A program made the position numbers and the translations under genes. The notes under the pieces were generated by a model. It did no database searches. It saw nothing but the letters and a program-made list of their open reading frames with translations, and was not told the DNA's origin. Positions 8,292 to 16,869 of a DNA stretch of 64,000 nt are shown here, piece after piece (the first letter of the stretch is position 1; every line of letters begins with the position of its first letter). Origin of the DNA: Pukyongia sp963768085 (lineage in GTDB: Bacteria; Bacteroidota; Bacteroidia; Flavobacteriales; Flavobacteriaceae); NCBI GenBank assembly GCA_963768085.1, contig CAVYGO010000003.1:744001-808000 (forward strand), given 5' to 3'.

Positions 8292-11200
8292 TTATTTCTC
8301 TACAACCACCCATTGCCCTTTGTTCCTTGCGTAATAACTATTATCGTACATGGCTTCTACTTGTGATCCTGGCAGATAATAATTACCCAGATAAGAGGCG
8401 TTTAATTTGAGTGTAAAGGTTTTGGTCTTCTTACGGGGGATATCAAAGTAGAAATTCACCCTGTCATCTCTAATATCGGTATAACGAGCAGTACCTGATG
8501 CACCTCCTCCAAGTTCCGTAAAACTGGTATTTACAATTTCCCAACCACTAGGCAGAATTTGGGTTAGTGCGACATTATCTATATAGTCGTTCGAGGTATT
8601 TGTGACTGAAACTTTTAAATTGATCTCACTGCCCTGACGGAGTTTAGAAATTTGTAACGGATTTCCTTCGCCATCGAGGAATTGTGTTTTAACGTTTAAA
8701 TTTCTTTGTTCATTGAGCTCATCACCTAGCGGCAATTTACCTTGTTGTGAAAGGGTGACATATACAACATTTGCCTTCTTATTTGAAATAGTGACCGTAT
8801 TAGTTCCCATATTCACACTCAGATCGCGTTCAGCAATAGCACGATCGGAATTTATATCCTCAGCATCACCTCGAAGTGAATAAGAAACATGTATTGCTTT
8901 GCCACCATTTTTAGTGATCATTTTAGACAATGCCAATAAGGCATAGGCCGATTCCTGAGTGCTATACCAATTTCCTGAGGATAGCCCTTTAGCCAGTGAA
9001 ATAGCCATTTCACGTTGACGCGTATCCTCAAGCAGCACCATTGTTTCTAAGGCCATTGCTTTATTTCGGAAAGGAGAGCCGTAACTATAATAATTATATC
9101 GCTCCGGCTGAAAATTGATATTGGCCATTTTTGCTAAATCCTCAGCTGCTTTCTTTTTGCCGGCCATCGCATAGGCTGCAGCCAGACGCCATTTGGCATC
9201 GTTACTCATATTTCCGGACTCCCTAAGTCGATTCATAGCAGCGACTTCCGGCTGACCCGCAAGCGCAAGGGTAAATAATCTGTAGGCTTGTATATGACTC
9301 GAATTGTAAGAGGTACTGCTGCTACGCCACTGCCTTGCGGCATTTTTCTGATAACGCAACCAGTTACTTATAAAAGTTATGGGTAATGCATATCCTTTTT
9401 CTTTAGCTTCCAGCATGAAATGACCGGCATAATTAGTACCCCAATCATTTATTTCCGATTCACCCGGCCAATAACTGAGACCGCCACTGGCACGTTGAAA
9501 GTTATTTAGTCTGCGGATAGCTGCCTTCACATTCTTCTCCAGTTTTTGCTTCTTCTCCAGGGTAAGGTCGAAGATATCACCCAAATATAATTGTGGAAAT
9601 GCACCCGAAGTTGTTTGTTCGATGCAGCCATGCGGATAACGAATAAGATACCCCATTCTCTTGTTGAAATTCATCGGGGGCAGCGTAGAGAATTCCAGAG
9701 CAGCTTCATTAGTTCCGGTCACACCGTAAGTGTCGAATGTTATTGTTTGGGAGGCGTTGGCATCTAAAGTGTAAAGTATCGATTTTTGAGATACAGGGTT
9801 CGGGTTTTCAACGTCAATTTCAACTTTATAGGTCGCCTTTTCTCCATTCCCGGAAGCGATAATTTCGATGGTTTGAAATTTGGAGGCTGGCAATACCTCG
9901 AATTCGAAATTTACGATCTTTTCTCCCGGCTGAGAGAAACTAACAGTTTGTGTTTTGCTACCAATTGGTTTTAAGGCATCGCCAACATTCACACTAACAC
10001 TTGCATTCTTAACCTTTTTTTCCATTGCGAAAACAGTAACGGGTAACGTAACTTTCTCACCCGGCGACAGTTTTCGGGGTAGCGACGCTAAAACCATCAA
10101 GGGTTTCCGCACAGGCGTAGTAACATCTGCCTTACCGTAAGCCCCTACTCGGTTGTCTCCGGCAACGATCATAGTTCGCACGGATCCAATATAATTAGGC
10201 ATCACAAGATCATGCGAGGCAGACTTTCCTTTTTCGAGAGTGAACGGACCAATAAAACGAACTACGGGCTTGAAGCGATCTGCTTTCCGGTTTTTAGCTC
10301 CTGCGGCTTCGTCTCCTCCCCCAACGGCGTAAATATTATCCACGCTTCCTGAATACGCACCAATAATGTAATCGTACAGATCGAAGGTTTTTACCCCAAG
10401 CGCTTCCCTGGTGTAAAAAGCTTTATGAATTTCAGGTGTTTTAAATCGGGTTAAATCGAGCAGTCCTTCATCCACCATAGCAATGGTATAGGTCATTGCC
10501 TTTTTGTTTTCTTCGGAAACTTTTAGGGTGAATTTCTCTTCGGGCTTCAACACTTTTGGCATATCGAGCAGCGGGGATAATTTTGTAGCAGGATTCTCCA
10601 CAAGTATCGGCACGACACCGTATAACCTTATGGGAAGGTCGTTTTTGGTTTGTTCATGGGGTTGCAAAAGGGAAATGTTCACGTACACATTGGGCGTCAT
10701 CTCTTTGGTGAGTTTTACCGTAGCACTGGTTTCGCCTTTTTTCGTGCTGATCCATTGGGTAGAGAGTACTTCCGTTCCATTTTCGATACTCAACAATGCC
10801 CGCCCCTTACTTCCTGAAGGGAATGTTACTATGGCTTCATCACCAACTTCATACAAATCTTTGTCGGCAGAGAACACTAACATTTTTGCACTTTCTGAAT
10901 CGCTACCGGCAGGTTGTCTCCACCAATTTCTGTAAAAATAAGTGATACGGCCTGTTGCATGTCCAGATTGGTTGTCGATTACTCTAATTAAATATCTTCC
11001 GCCTTCGTCTTCCGGTATATTAAGATTAAAGGTGCCCTCTCCATTGCTTGCGGTGGTCACTTTAAATTTCTGATAAGGCCTGTGTACCTGTGCGTTCTCA
11101 TATCTCGACAGATTGTCTCGTCCGCGACTCCACCACCAACGCCATTCTATCCGGAAAACCTGTACTTCAACAGTTCTGTTACCTGCTGGACGGCCCTGCG

Positions 11201-13847
11201 AGTCTACAGTTGCAATATCAAATTCAGTTTTCTGATCGGTAAAATAGGAACCGTAACGATGGGGTTCCGGGGATCTTAATCCAACGAAATGTGCATAGGG
11301 AGATAAGTTTTTGGTAAATACATCTATTGAAAAATCGCCACCTCCTTCATAGACTTTTGTAAGGAAGGTTGCGCGAAGCATCCCCGGAGCTTTCTTACTG
11401 ATATTAAATTTTTCAGAGAAGTTAATTTTTCCTTCTTCAGAAAGGTTGGAGTCCAGTACAGGGATCTCTACTTCTTCAAAAGTTCTAACCGGGTCATTGA
11501 AAACATAGCCGTTGAATTTTTCGAAAGCCGTTGAGGTGGACCGTAATGTAGCATCCATTTCAATCATCATTTTTCGAGCAGGCGCTCCGTGAAGCCATTG
11601 GACCTCGGCATTACCCGTTACGGGTTTGGTTGCGTCCAGAAAATCATCATCGAAATTCAGTTTAATTTTTAATCGATTGGGTTTAACAGTTGCGACTTTC
11701 AGAGTTTTAGTGAAATTCACACCGCCAACAATTACAGAGGCGTTCCAGTTACCTGTAGGCGCAGTTGCTTCGGTAGAAATAGGGAAATAATAGAAATTAT
11801 CCCGGGCAATTCCGTTGTTTGAACCTTTGCCATTAATGACGTTTCGTACCACCAACTTGCCACGCGCATCCTTTAATTGCAAGGTAACAGGATGTCCTTC
11901 GGGCAAGGGGTTTGACTTATCATTAAGCACGAAGGTCAGGTGTATACTATCACCGGGTCGGTGAACCCCCCGTTCAGTATAAATAAAACCTTTTAATCCT
12001 TTCTGTAATTCCTTCCCGGAAACATCAAATTTGCTTAGTGAAAGGGCATTGCCATCATCCAGCTTCACATAGGCGTAGTTATTTTCTTTCACTGCAACTG
12101 CGAAAGCAATTGCTTTATCACTGTCGAAAACGGTTAATCCTTCATTATCAGTGGTCGCACTATGAATTAACTGCTGTTGATAATTATATAGATTCACCTT
12201 TACAGCCGGTTCAGGCGCTGCTGTAATGAGATTTGAAGTAGCCAGATGATAGGTTCTGTTCTTTCCTTTTTTAACGATAAGGCCCAGGTCACTACCCATT
12301 ACATTGGCTGTGATATTTCGGTCTTCGTTATAATAGGCAGCATGACATGGATTATCCCGTTGTTCCCAATTGTAGGTATATGTCCTCCATCGATATATCT
12401 CATTATCCCAGTATCGTTCTTCACGTTCTTCTTCGTCCAGATTCGATGAATCGGCATATTCGATATAATCATCTTCCGGGTTAACTGCATCTGATTCTGT
12501 ACAGTCGTAAATAGCGTTTTCTTTGTTAAAACTAAATTCCACCTGGTAAAGGCCTCCAGGATCTGCCTGGAAGAACTCCGACAGGTTAATAGCATAGGCC
12601 TTCCATAGTCCGTCCGGCTTGATCCCTTCTTCCTCAAGTTGCATGGTTTTAGTTGCAACACGCCTGCCAACCCTGCGAATATTATAGTTATTGGTGTTAT
12701 TCAAATTTGAGGTTTGCAGAAATTGCAACATATTGTCTTCGAAAATTCTGATGATTCTGATATCGACTGAGCTCAAATTCACCGCTTCGAAATACAGAGG
12801 TGTCGAAGCAGCATTCGGAAGAATTACACCGCTTGATAATAATCTAACAGCAGGTTTCAACTGTTCAAAAGAAATTAATTCCGAAAACTCTTTTTTCAAG
12901 CCAAAACCGTCGCTGTTCTTGATGCCATTAAAAAGTGTCACTCTCGAGGTTCCCATTAAACGTGCGGTGGGATAAACGATTAGAACATTGCCGTCAACTT
13001 CGAATCGGAGATCCTGGACGTTTTCTATAATTACTAAGCCTGCAAAATCCTGATTCTCTTCAAGCGGATCGGAAAAATTGATGGTCAAGGAAGCCTGGGG
13101 AGAATGGGAGCTTTTCATGTCGACAACGGTAAAGTTGTTCTGTCCGGGGATAGGGAAGGTGTTGGATCCTTTCGTTTCAGCCTCAATCGGGTCGCCATCC
13201 CAACTAATGGTAATTTCAGAATCATCTGCCTTTCTTTGAATACTGTCGATCGTGAACCCGAAGTATCGGGCGTTAATTTCTTCCTCCGGCCACTTTATTT
13301 TTAATTTCTGATCTCCCTGCCTCACCGAAACCAGCTTTTTAGTGGATTCCAGTGAAATGAAATCGGCAGCCTCTATGTAGCCCGTAACATACTGCCATTC
13401 TTTGCTGTAGGACTGTAGATTATCCAATTGAATTTTAAAGTTGGGTGTTATGGTCTTGAAGGCAAATGTGTAATTTTTAAATTCTCTGCCTATATCTTCA
13501 TAAAGATCCGATAGCCGAACCGTTACCGAGTATTCCGTATCCGGTTTCAGAAACTCTGTGGGCTGAAAGATCAACGTTGTGCCGTTCTCAATAAGGAGGG
13601 TTCCCTCCGTTCGGGGTTGAATTTTTAAGTAATCGGAATCGATCTCCTGGGTGATCTCGTATTGGGTGAGAGGTTGGGTTAATTCAACACGTATGGGCAG
13701 AGCAATACTCCGATTACCATACGTATGCTGGGAAATGTAGTCTTTGAATTTAAAAAGGTTGTCGGTTTGTGAAGTTTCAGTCTTGTCCTTACAGGAAAAT
13801 AAAAGAATCATTACGGCTAGTGCGCTTAGGCGAAGCAGTGATTTCAT
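8292..13847 (-). CDS. Alpha-2-macroglobulin family lipoprotein
   Basis: This very large protein (1851 residues) is a bacterial alpha-2-macroglobulin, thought to trap invading proteases in the periplasm and act with PBP1C in envelope defence. I start at the ATG at 13847, which gives MKSLLRLSALAVMILLFSC, a clean lipoprotein signal; the open frame extends further upstream but that part reads as non-coding. The thioester motif is present as PHGCIEQTTS (Cys1408), close to the usual GCxEQ. MG2-type domains and the terpenoid-toroid region (GLSYWPGESEINDWGTNY) are visible. A Bacteroidota promoter lies 21-51 bases upstream of the ATG. Confidence 0.93.
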   Translation of the reverse strand: MKSLLRLSALAVMILLFSCKDKTETSQTDNLFKFKDYISQHTYGNRSIALPIRVELTQPLTQYEITQEIDSDYLKIQPRTEGTLLIENGTTLIFQPTEFLKPDTEYSVTVRLSDLYEDIGREFKNYTFAFKTITPNFKIQLDNLQSYSKEWQYVTGYIEAADFISLESTKKLVSVRQGDQKLKIKWPEEEINARYFGFTIDSIQRKADDSEITISWDGDPIEAETKGSNTFPIPGQNNFTVVDMKSSHSPQASLTINFSDPLEENQDFAGLVIIENVQDLRFEVDGNVLIVYPTARLMGTSRVTLFNGIKNSDGFGLKKEFSELISFEQLKPAVRLLSSGVILPNAASTPLYFEAVNLSSVDIRIIRIFEDNMLQFLQTSNLNNTNNYNIRRVGRRVATKTMQLEEEGIKPDGLWKAYAINLSEFFQADPGGLYQVEFSFNKENAIYDCTESDAVNPEDDYIEYADSSNLDEEEREERYWDNEIYRWRTYTYNWEQRDNPCHAAYYNEDRNITANVMGSDLGLIVKKGKNRTYHLATSNLITAAPEPAVKVNLYNYQQQLIHSATTDNEGLTVFDSDKAIAFAVAVKENNYAYVKLDDGNALSLSKFDVSGKELQKGLKGFIYTERGVHRPGDSIHLTFVLNDKSNPLPEGHPVTLQLKDARGKLVVRNVINGKGSNNGIARDNFYYFPISTEATAPTGNWNASVIVGGVNFTKTLKVATVKPNRLKIKLNFDDDFLDATKPVTGNAEVQWLHGAPARKMMIEMDATLRSTSTAFEKFNGYVFNDPVRTFEEVEIPVLDSNLSEEGKINFSEKFNISKKAPGMLRATFLTKVYEGGGDFSIDVFTKNLSPYAHFVGLRSPEPHRYGSYFTDQKTEFDIATVDSQGRPAGNRTVEVQVFRIEWRWWWSRGRDNLSRYENAQVHRPYQKFKVTTASNGEGTFNLNIPEDEGGRYLIRVIDNQSGHATGRITYFYRNWWRQPAGSDSESAKMLVFSADKDLYEVGDEAIVTFPSGSKGRALLSIENGTEVLSTQWISTKKGETSATVKLTKEMTPNVYVNISLLQPHEQTKNDLPIRLYGVVPILVENPATKLSPLLDMPKVLKPEEKFTLKVSEENKKAMTYTIAMVDEGLLDLTRFKTPEIHKAFYTREALGVKTFDLYDYIIGAYSGSVDNIYAVGGGDEAAGAKNRKADRFKPVVRFIGPFTLEKGKSASHDLVMPNYIGSVRTMIVAGDNRVGAYGKADVTTPVRKPLMVLASLPRKLSPGEKVTLPVTVFAMEKKVKNASVSVNVGDALKPIGSKTQTVSFSQPGEKIVNFEFEVLPASKFQTIEIIASGNGEKATYKVEIDVENPNPVSQKSILYTLDANASQTITFDTYGVTGTNEAALEFSTLPPMNFNKRMGYLIRYPHGCIEQTTSGAFPQLYLGDIFDLTLEKKQKLEKNVKAAIRRLNNFQRASGGLSYWPGESEINDWGTNYAGHFMLEAKEKGYALPITFISNWLRYQKNAARQWRSSSTSYNSSHIQAYRLFTLALAGQPEVAAMNRLRESGNMSNDAKWRLAAAYAMAGKKKAAEDLAKMANINFQPERYNYYSYGSPFRNKAMALETMVLLEDTRQREMAISLAKGLSSGNWYSTQESAYALLALSKMITKNGGKAIHVSYSLRGDAEDINSDRAIAERDLSVNMGTNTVTISNKKANVVYVTLSQQGKLPLGDELNEQRNLNVKTQFLDGEGNPLQISKLRQGSEINLKVSVTNTSNDYIDNVALTQILPSGWEIVNTSFTELGGGASGTARYTDIRDDRVNFYFDIPRKKTKTFTLKLNASYLGNYYLPGSQVEAMYDNSYYARNKGQWVVVEK

Positions 13848-13867
13848 AAATGATGGTTTAGTGGTAT

Positions 13868-13898
13868 TAAAAATACAATAAAAGGGTGTTAGCACAAA
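13868..13898 (-). promoter_or_regulatory. Promoter of the alpha-2-macroglobulin/pbpC operon
   Basis: Read on the minus strand this is TTTG (13898-13895), a 19-base spacer, then TATTTTTA (13875-13868). It fits the Bacteroidota consensus TTTG-N19-TAnnTTTG with one mismatch at the last base. The predicted transcription start would be about 15 bases before the ATG at 13847. It supports the downstream start choice. Confidence 0.6.
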
Positions 13899-14052
13899 GG
13901 CGGTCTCGTCAGCAAACTGAGAAATAATCACAATTCGTTGAATACGTAAAATCGTCTGCTGGGTGGGAAAGGGTTGAAGGATAAACGGAAGAATTAACAT
14001 CCTTCGTATATATCAATTTAACATTTGGCAGAAGTTTAACAAACGCTTATGC

Positions 14053-14355
14053 TTAGTCTTGCCTGAACTCATATTCGCGCTCCACTTTACATATTCGTGT
14101 TTTATACCAACGATACCATTGATCTCTTCCTTTTTGCTGTGCATCGAGATGATCCAGGTTCTCTTTCCACTGTTTTATCGCTTCGAGGCTTTCCCAGTAA
14201 CTGATGGTTACCCCTAGTTTTTCCCTTGCGCTTTCAAAACCAAGATAACCCGGCTGTTGTTTAGCCAAGGCTTCCATTTTATGGGCCATTTCCGAATACC
14301 CTTTGGTTTTTTCTGTTAACATGCTGGTGAAGATCACAGCGTAATAAGGAGACAT
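14053..14355 (-). CDS. Antibiotic biosynthesis monooxygenase-like protein (ABM fold)
   Basis: A 100-residue protein of the dimeric alpha+beta barrel (ABM) type: an N-terminal strand YYAVIFTSML, a helix EMAHKMEALAKQQPGYLGFESAR, then GVTISYWESLEAIKQWKEN, the standard signature of this family. Members range from quinol monooxygenases to heme-degrading enzymes and uncharacterised stress proteins, so substrate cannot be given. It follows the asparaginase gene after only 3 bases and should be co-transcribed with it. Confidence 0.85.
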   Translation of the reverse strand: MSPYYAVIFTSMLTEKTKGYSEMAHKMEALAKQQPGYLGFESAREKLGVTISYWESLEAIKQWKENLDHLDAQQKGRDQWYRWYKTRICKVEREYEFRQD

Positions 14356-14358
14356 ATA

Positions 14359-15418
14359 TTATTCTTGATAAATTCCGATCGTTAATTCTCCTTCTGCATT
14401 CATATGAGCACGGTACATGCCTGCGGTGTTGAATTCCAAGGCAATATTTCCGTCCTTATCAATAGCAACAATTCCTCCGTTTCCACCTAATTCAGGCACT
14501 TTTTTCTGAATTACTTCTGTCGCAGCTTCCTGAAGGCTAACACCTTTGTATTCCATCATGGCAGAAATATCGTGGGCCACCATAGCCCTGATGAAATACT
14601 CACCCCATCCGGTTGAAGACACAGCACAGGTGGCATTATTGGCATAGGTGCCAGCACCTATTATTGGAGCGTCACCAATACGGTTCCATCTTTTGTTGGT
14701 CATACCACCCGTTGAGGTACCCGCAGCGAGGTTGCCGTTTTTGTCAAGTGCGGCACAACCCACCGTTCCAAATTTTGAGTTTTTAATAAATGGGTCATCA
14801 TTTGAAATCGAAACTTTATTTTCTTTTTCACGAGCTTTGACCCGCTGAAGCGATTTAAAACGTCGCTCCGTGTAGAAATAAGAAGGATCAACAAGTTCAA
14901 TTCCTCTCTCTTCTGCAAAGATTTCTGCTCCTTTTCCACTCAGCATCACATGTGGAGAGTTATTCATTACTTCTAAAGCCAGGTCAATAGGATTCTTCAC
15001 ACTCGTAACACCTGCTACCGCTCCTGCGTTTAGGGTCTCGCCATCCATGACCGAGGCGTCCATCTCGTTAGTTTCATTATGAGTGAATACAGCGCCTTTT
15101 CCGGCATTAAAAAGCGGGGAATCTTCCATTATATTGATGGTTTTAGTTACCGCTTGTATTGCAGAGCCACCACTCTCAAGAATTTCATGACCTACACGGA
15201 TGGCTTCTTCTAGTTTAGATTTGTACGCAGCCTCCAGGGAATCACTCATATTTTCTTTCAAAATAGTTCCCGCCCCACCGTGAATTACAAGTCCGAATTT
15301 AGGTGCTCCTTCCTCTACTTTTTCTGAAGAAATTGAGGTGTTTTCGGCTACATTTTTATCATTTCCACAGCTAAATGCCAGTAAAACTGCGACTAAAATA
15401 GGAGAAAATTCTGGACAT
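14359..15418 (-). CDS. Isoaspartyl peptidase/L-asparaginase, lipoprotein; apparent frame break in signal peptide
   Basis: An Ntn-hydrolase that cleaves isoaspartyl dipeptides or asparagine after self-processing. The nucleophile is the Thr in KFGTVGCAAL (codon 14766-14764), and GTSTGGMTNKRWNRIGDAPIIGAGTYA follows. The essential N-terminal KFGLVIHGGAGT strand is encoded at about 15265-15300, upstream of a TTG (15261) that a simple gene caller would choose. Further upstream in the same frame is a lipoprotein signal, ILVAVLLAFSCGND, but this frame has no ATG. The natural ATG (15418) gives MSRIFS in the other frame and joins the signal if one T is removed around 15400. So the gene carries either a real one-base frameshift or a sequence error. 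Confidence 0.8.
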
Positions 15419-15576
15419 AACGATATTTTTTCTGTATTCCGAAGATACCATAAAAAGCCTTGTTTTTCGAGGAGTTAAGCGAAATTATAATCAATTATTT
15501 CTTACAAGTAGCATGCATTTCATCGATTAAATGCATAAAAAATACGCTGAAATACACTTTTATATGTTTTTTTCTC

Positions 15577-15584
15577 TATATTTG
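15577..15584 (+). promoter_or_regulatory. Possible -7 element for the CAP lipoprotein gene
   Basis: TATATTTG matches TAnnTTTG exactly and lies 38 bases before the ATG at 15623. No good TTTG is found at the expected 19-20 base distance upstream, so only the -7 half is supported. Confidence 0.35.
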
Positions 15585-15622
15585 AACCAGCATCATGCCC
15601 CAAATTTGATGCCCCCCCGCTT

Positions 15623-16126
15623 ATGAACCTTTTAAAATCAAGTCTATTGGCTATGGTCCTTTTAACGACTGTAGTATCATGCTCCAAAGACGAATCTGTA
15701 GTTGTCGAAGAAGCCAACTACTCCATCGACCTTAACCTTGCCCAGGAAACAAATTGGGAATTGGCCGACGCCATTCTTGATCTTGTGAATCAACACAGGG
15801 CATCCGAGGGACTTATAGCACTTAAAAGAGATCAGACATATGCTTCAGCATATGCTGTAGAACATACTCAGTATATGATTAAGCAAGCCAGGATCAGTCA
15901 TGATAATTTTGGTGTGCGATCAAATGCATTAAAAGACAGAGGCGCTTTAATCGTAGGCGAGAATGTTGCTTATGGTTATGAGACGGCTGAAGATGTTGTT
16001 CATGCCTGGTTAAATAGTCCGGGACACAAAAAAATTATTGAAGGTCTATATACGCATTCTGGTTTCGGAATTATTCAGAATGAACGAGGTGATTATTATT
16101 TCACCCAACTTTTCTATAGAAAATAA
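15623..16126 (+). CDS. CAP (SCP/PR-1-like) domain lipoprotein
   Basis: A lipoprotein signal (LLTTVVSC, Cys20) precedes a compact CAP domain of the bacterial YkwD type: ILDLVNQHRASEGL, YAVEHTQYMIKQARISHDNFGVRSNAL, VGENVAYGYETAEDVVHAWLNSPGHKKIIEG, then YFTQLFYRK. The conserved His and Glu of the CAP cavity are present. Bacterial members are secreted proteins of mostly unknown activity. The leader contains a seven-C run and a mini reading frame (MPPRL) whose TGA overlaps this ATG. Confidence 0.92.
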   Translation: MNLLKSSLLAMVLLTTVVSCSKDESVVVEEANYSIDLNLAQETNWELADAILDLVNQHRASEGLIALKRDQTYASAYAVEHTQYMIKQARISHDNFGVRSNALKDRGALIVGENVAYGYETAEDVVHAWLNSPGHKKIIEGLYTHSGFGIIQNERGDYYFTQLFYRK

Positions 16127-16151
16127 GATTACTTTTTTTATAAGTTACCCA

Positions 16152-16191
16152 ATTGCCGTATTTTTATGAAATAACATAAAGATACGGCAAT
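16152..16191. repeat. 17-bp inverted repeat covering the start codon of the 3-HAO gene
   Basis: Arms at 16152-16168 and 16175-16191 are complementary over 17 bases with one mismatch that becomes a G-U pair in RNA; the loop is the 6 bases AAATAA. The outer 10 bases (ATTGCCGTAT / ATACGGCAAT) match perfectly. The right arm contains the first two bases of the ATG at 16190. It could be a regulator-binding dyad, a translation-blocking hairpin, or the end of the CAP transcript. Confidence 0.75.
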
Positions 16192-16729
16192 GGCTATTCC
16201 AAAACCTTTCAATTTAACCCAGTGGGTTGAAGAAAACAGAGACCTACTCAAACCCCCAGTAGGGAATAAGAACCTTTACAAGGATGCGGAGGACTATATT
16301 GTAATGGTTGTGGCAGGGCCAAATGCCAGGAAGGATTATCACTACAATGAAACGGAAGAGTTGTTTTACCAACTGGAAGGGAACATAGAAGTAATTATCC
16401 AGGAAGATGGAGAACGTAAAGTTATGCCATTAGGCCCTGGTGATATGTACCTGCATCCGGCAAAAGTTCCTCATTCACCTAGCCGTAGCGCAGGTTCCAT
16501 TGGCCTTGTTGTAGAACGCAAACGAACCGATATAGACGCCAAAGACGGGTTGCTGTGGTTCTGTGATAATTGCAACAACAAATTACACGACGTCTATTTT
16601 CCACTTCACGATATTGAGAAAGATTTCCTGAAACATTTTAAAGATTTCTATGGTTCCAAACAACTTCGTACATGTAATAAATGTGGAACAATTATGGAGG
16701 CGGACGATCGATTTGTTAGTGAAGACTAA
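16190..16729 (+). CDS. nbaC: 3-hydroxyanthranilate 3,4-dioxygenase
   Basis: A cupin dioxygenase that opens the ring of 3-hydroxyanthranilate in the kynurenine route from tryptophan toward quinolinate or aminomuconate. The mononuclear iron ligands are His51, Glu57 (HYNETEELFYQLEG) and His95 (HPAKVPHSP). A second, rubredoxin-like iron site is formed by Cys125, Cys128, Cys162 and Cys165, as in characterised bacterial enzymes. The 179-residue length fits. No other kynurenine gene is in view; an ALDH follows after 140 bases with its own promoter candidate. A hairpin covers the start codon. Confidence 0.96.
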   Translation: MAIPKPFNLTQWVEENRDLLKPPVGNKNLYKDAEDYIVMVVAGPNARKDYHYNETEELFYQLEGNIEVIIQEDGERKVMPLGPGDMYLHPAKVPHSPSRSAGSIGLVVERKRTDIDAKDGLLWFCDNCNNKLHDVYFPLHDIEKDFLKHFKDFYGSKQLRTCNKCGTIMEADDRFVSED

Positions 16730-16805
16730 TAGATTCACCTAAAAAGATACCGGGTCTTCATCACTTTACAGGCCTTTGATTTTCCTATTAAACCATGTGG
16801 TATCA

Positions 16806-16836
16806 TTTCTAATTACAAAGGGAATACGTACCTTCG
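16806..16836 (+). promoter_or_regulatory. Promoter candidate for the ALDH gene
   Basis: TTTC (16806-16809), 19 bases, then TACCTTCG (16829-16836), against the consensus TTTG-N19-TAnnTTTG: correct spacing and two mismatches. The predicted start lies about 30 bases before the ATG at 16870. Confidence 0.4.
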
Positions 16837-16869
16837 CAGCTATTAAATCAGATAAAAAATATTAGCGAT

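Noticed and set aside
13848..14000. N-terminal extension of the alpha-2-macroglobulin protein to 14000
   Set aside because: The extension contains no signal features, and a promoter and a clean lipoprotein start lie within it.
14359..15261. Short version of the asparaginase starting at the TTG at 15261
   Set aside because: It would lack the HGGAG strand that is needed in this family and that is encoded directly upstream in the same frame.
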